A DNA stretch of 6,263 nucleotides from Alphaproteobacteria bacterium (GTDB lineage Bacteria > Pseudomonadota > Alphaproteobacteria > Micropepsales > Micropepsaceae): the NCBI GenBank assembly GCA_003451645.1, contig DMER01000137.1, positions 22,819-29,081 on the forward strand. Reading direction: 5' to 3'. The position numbers and the translations under genes are program-made. Of this stretch, positions 6,263-6,263 are shown one piece after another. The notes below the pieces were generated by a model, which was given only the letters and a program-made list of their open reading frames with translations, was not told the origin of the DNA and did not search any database. Numbering within the stretch: position 1 is the first letter of the stretch; every line of letters starts with the position of its first letter.

Positions 6263-6263
6263 G

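Overview
This window looks like an ordinary chromosomal stretch of an alphaproteobacterium. It is GC-rich, protein coding is dense, and both gene clusters are ones commonly found in that class: hslVU, and a Tim44-like / mltA / Smr cluster. The species cannot be named from the sequence alone.

Plus strand, left half. The window opens inside hslV, the peptidase of the HslVU (ClpQY) protease, with only its last 95 codons present. A complete hslU, encoding its AAA+ unfoldase, follows 48 bases later. After a 205-base gap with a reasonable ribosome binding site comes a 527-codon gene with no obvious named counterpart. Its protein reads as a strongly diverged prephenate dehydratase (PDT) with a regulatory ACT-like domain, followed by a single C-terminal membrane helix. 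This is the most unusual content of the window.

Minus strand, right half. Three closely packed genes run leftwards and are probably one operon: a Tim44-like membrane-anchored protein, the lytic transglycosylase lipoprotein MltA, and an Smr-domain protein. The PDT-like gene and the Smr gene converge and share bases at their stop codons (TTAG), so neither can have a terminator before the other's coding end. At the right edge there is a short minus-strand open frame running off the window and a hairpin plus T-run that could end an upstream gene. A weak promoter-like sequence for the Tim44-like gene lies next to it.

How they fit together. HslVU is cytoplasmic protein quality control. The minus-strand cluster mixes envelope work (MltA cutting peptidoglycan, Tim44-like at the inner membrane) with a nucleic-acid enzyme family (Smr). 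The PDT-like protein would face the cytoplasm from the inner membrane and has lost key PDT and ACT residues. It is therefore more likely a ligand-binding or sensing protein than a working phenylalanine-biosynthesis enzyme, but that is inference. No RNA genes, insertion sequences, CRISPR arrays or phage genes were seen.
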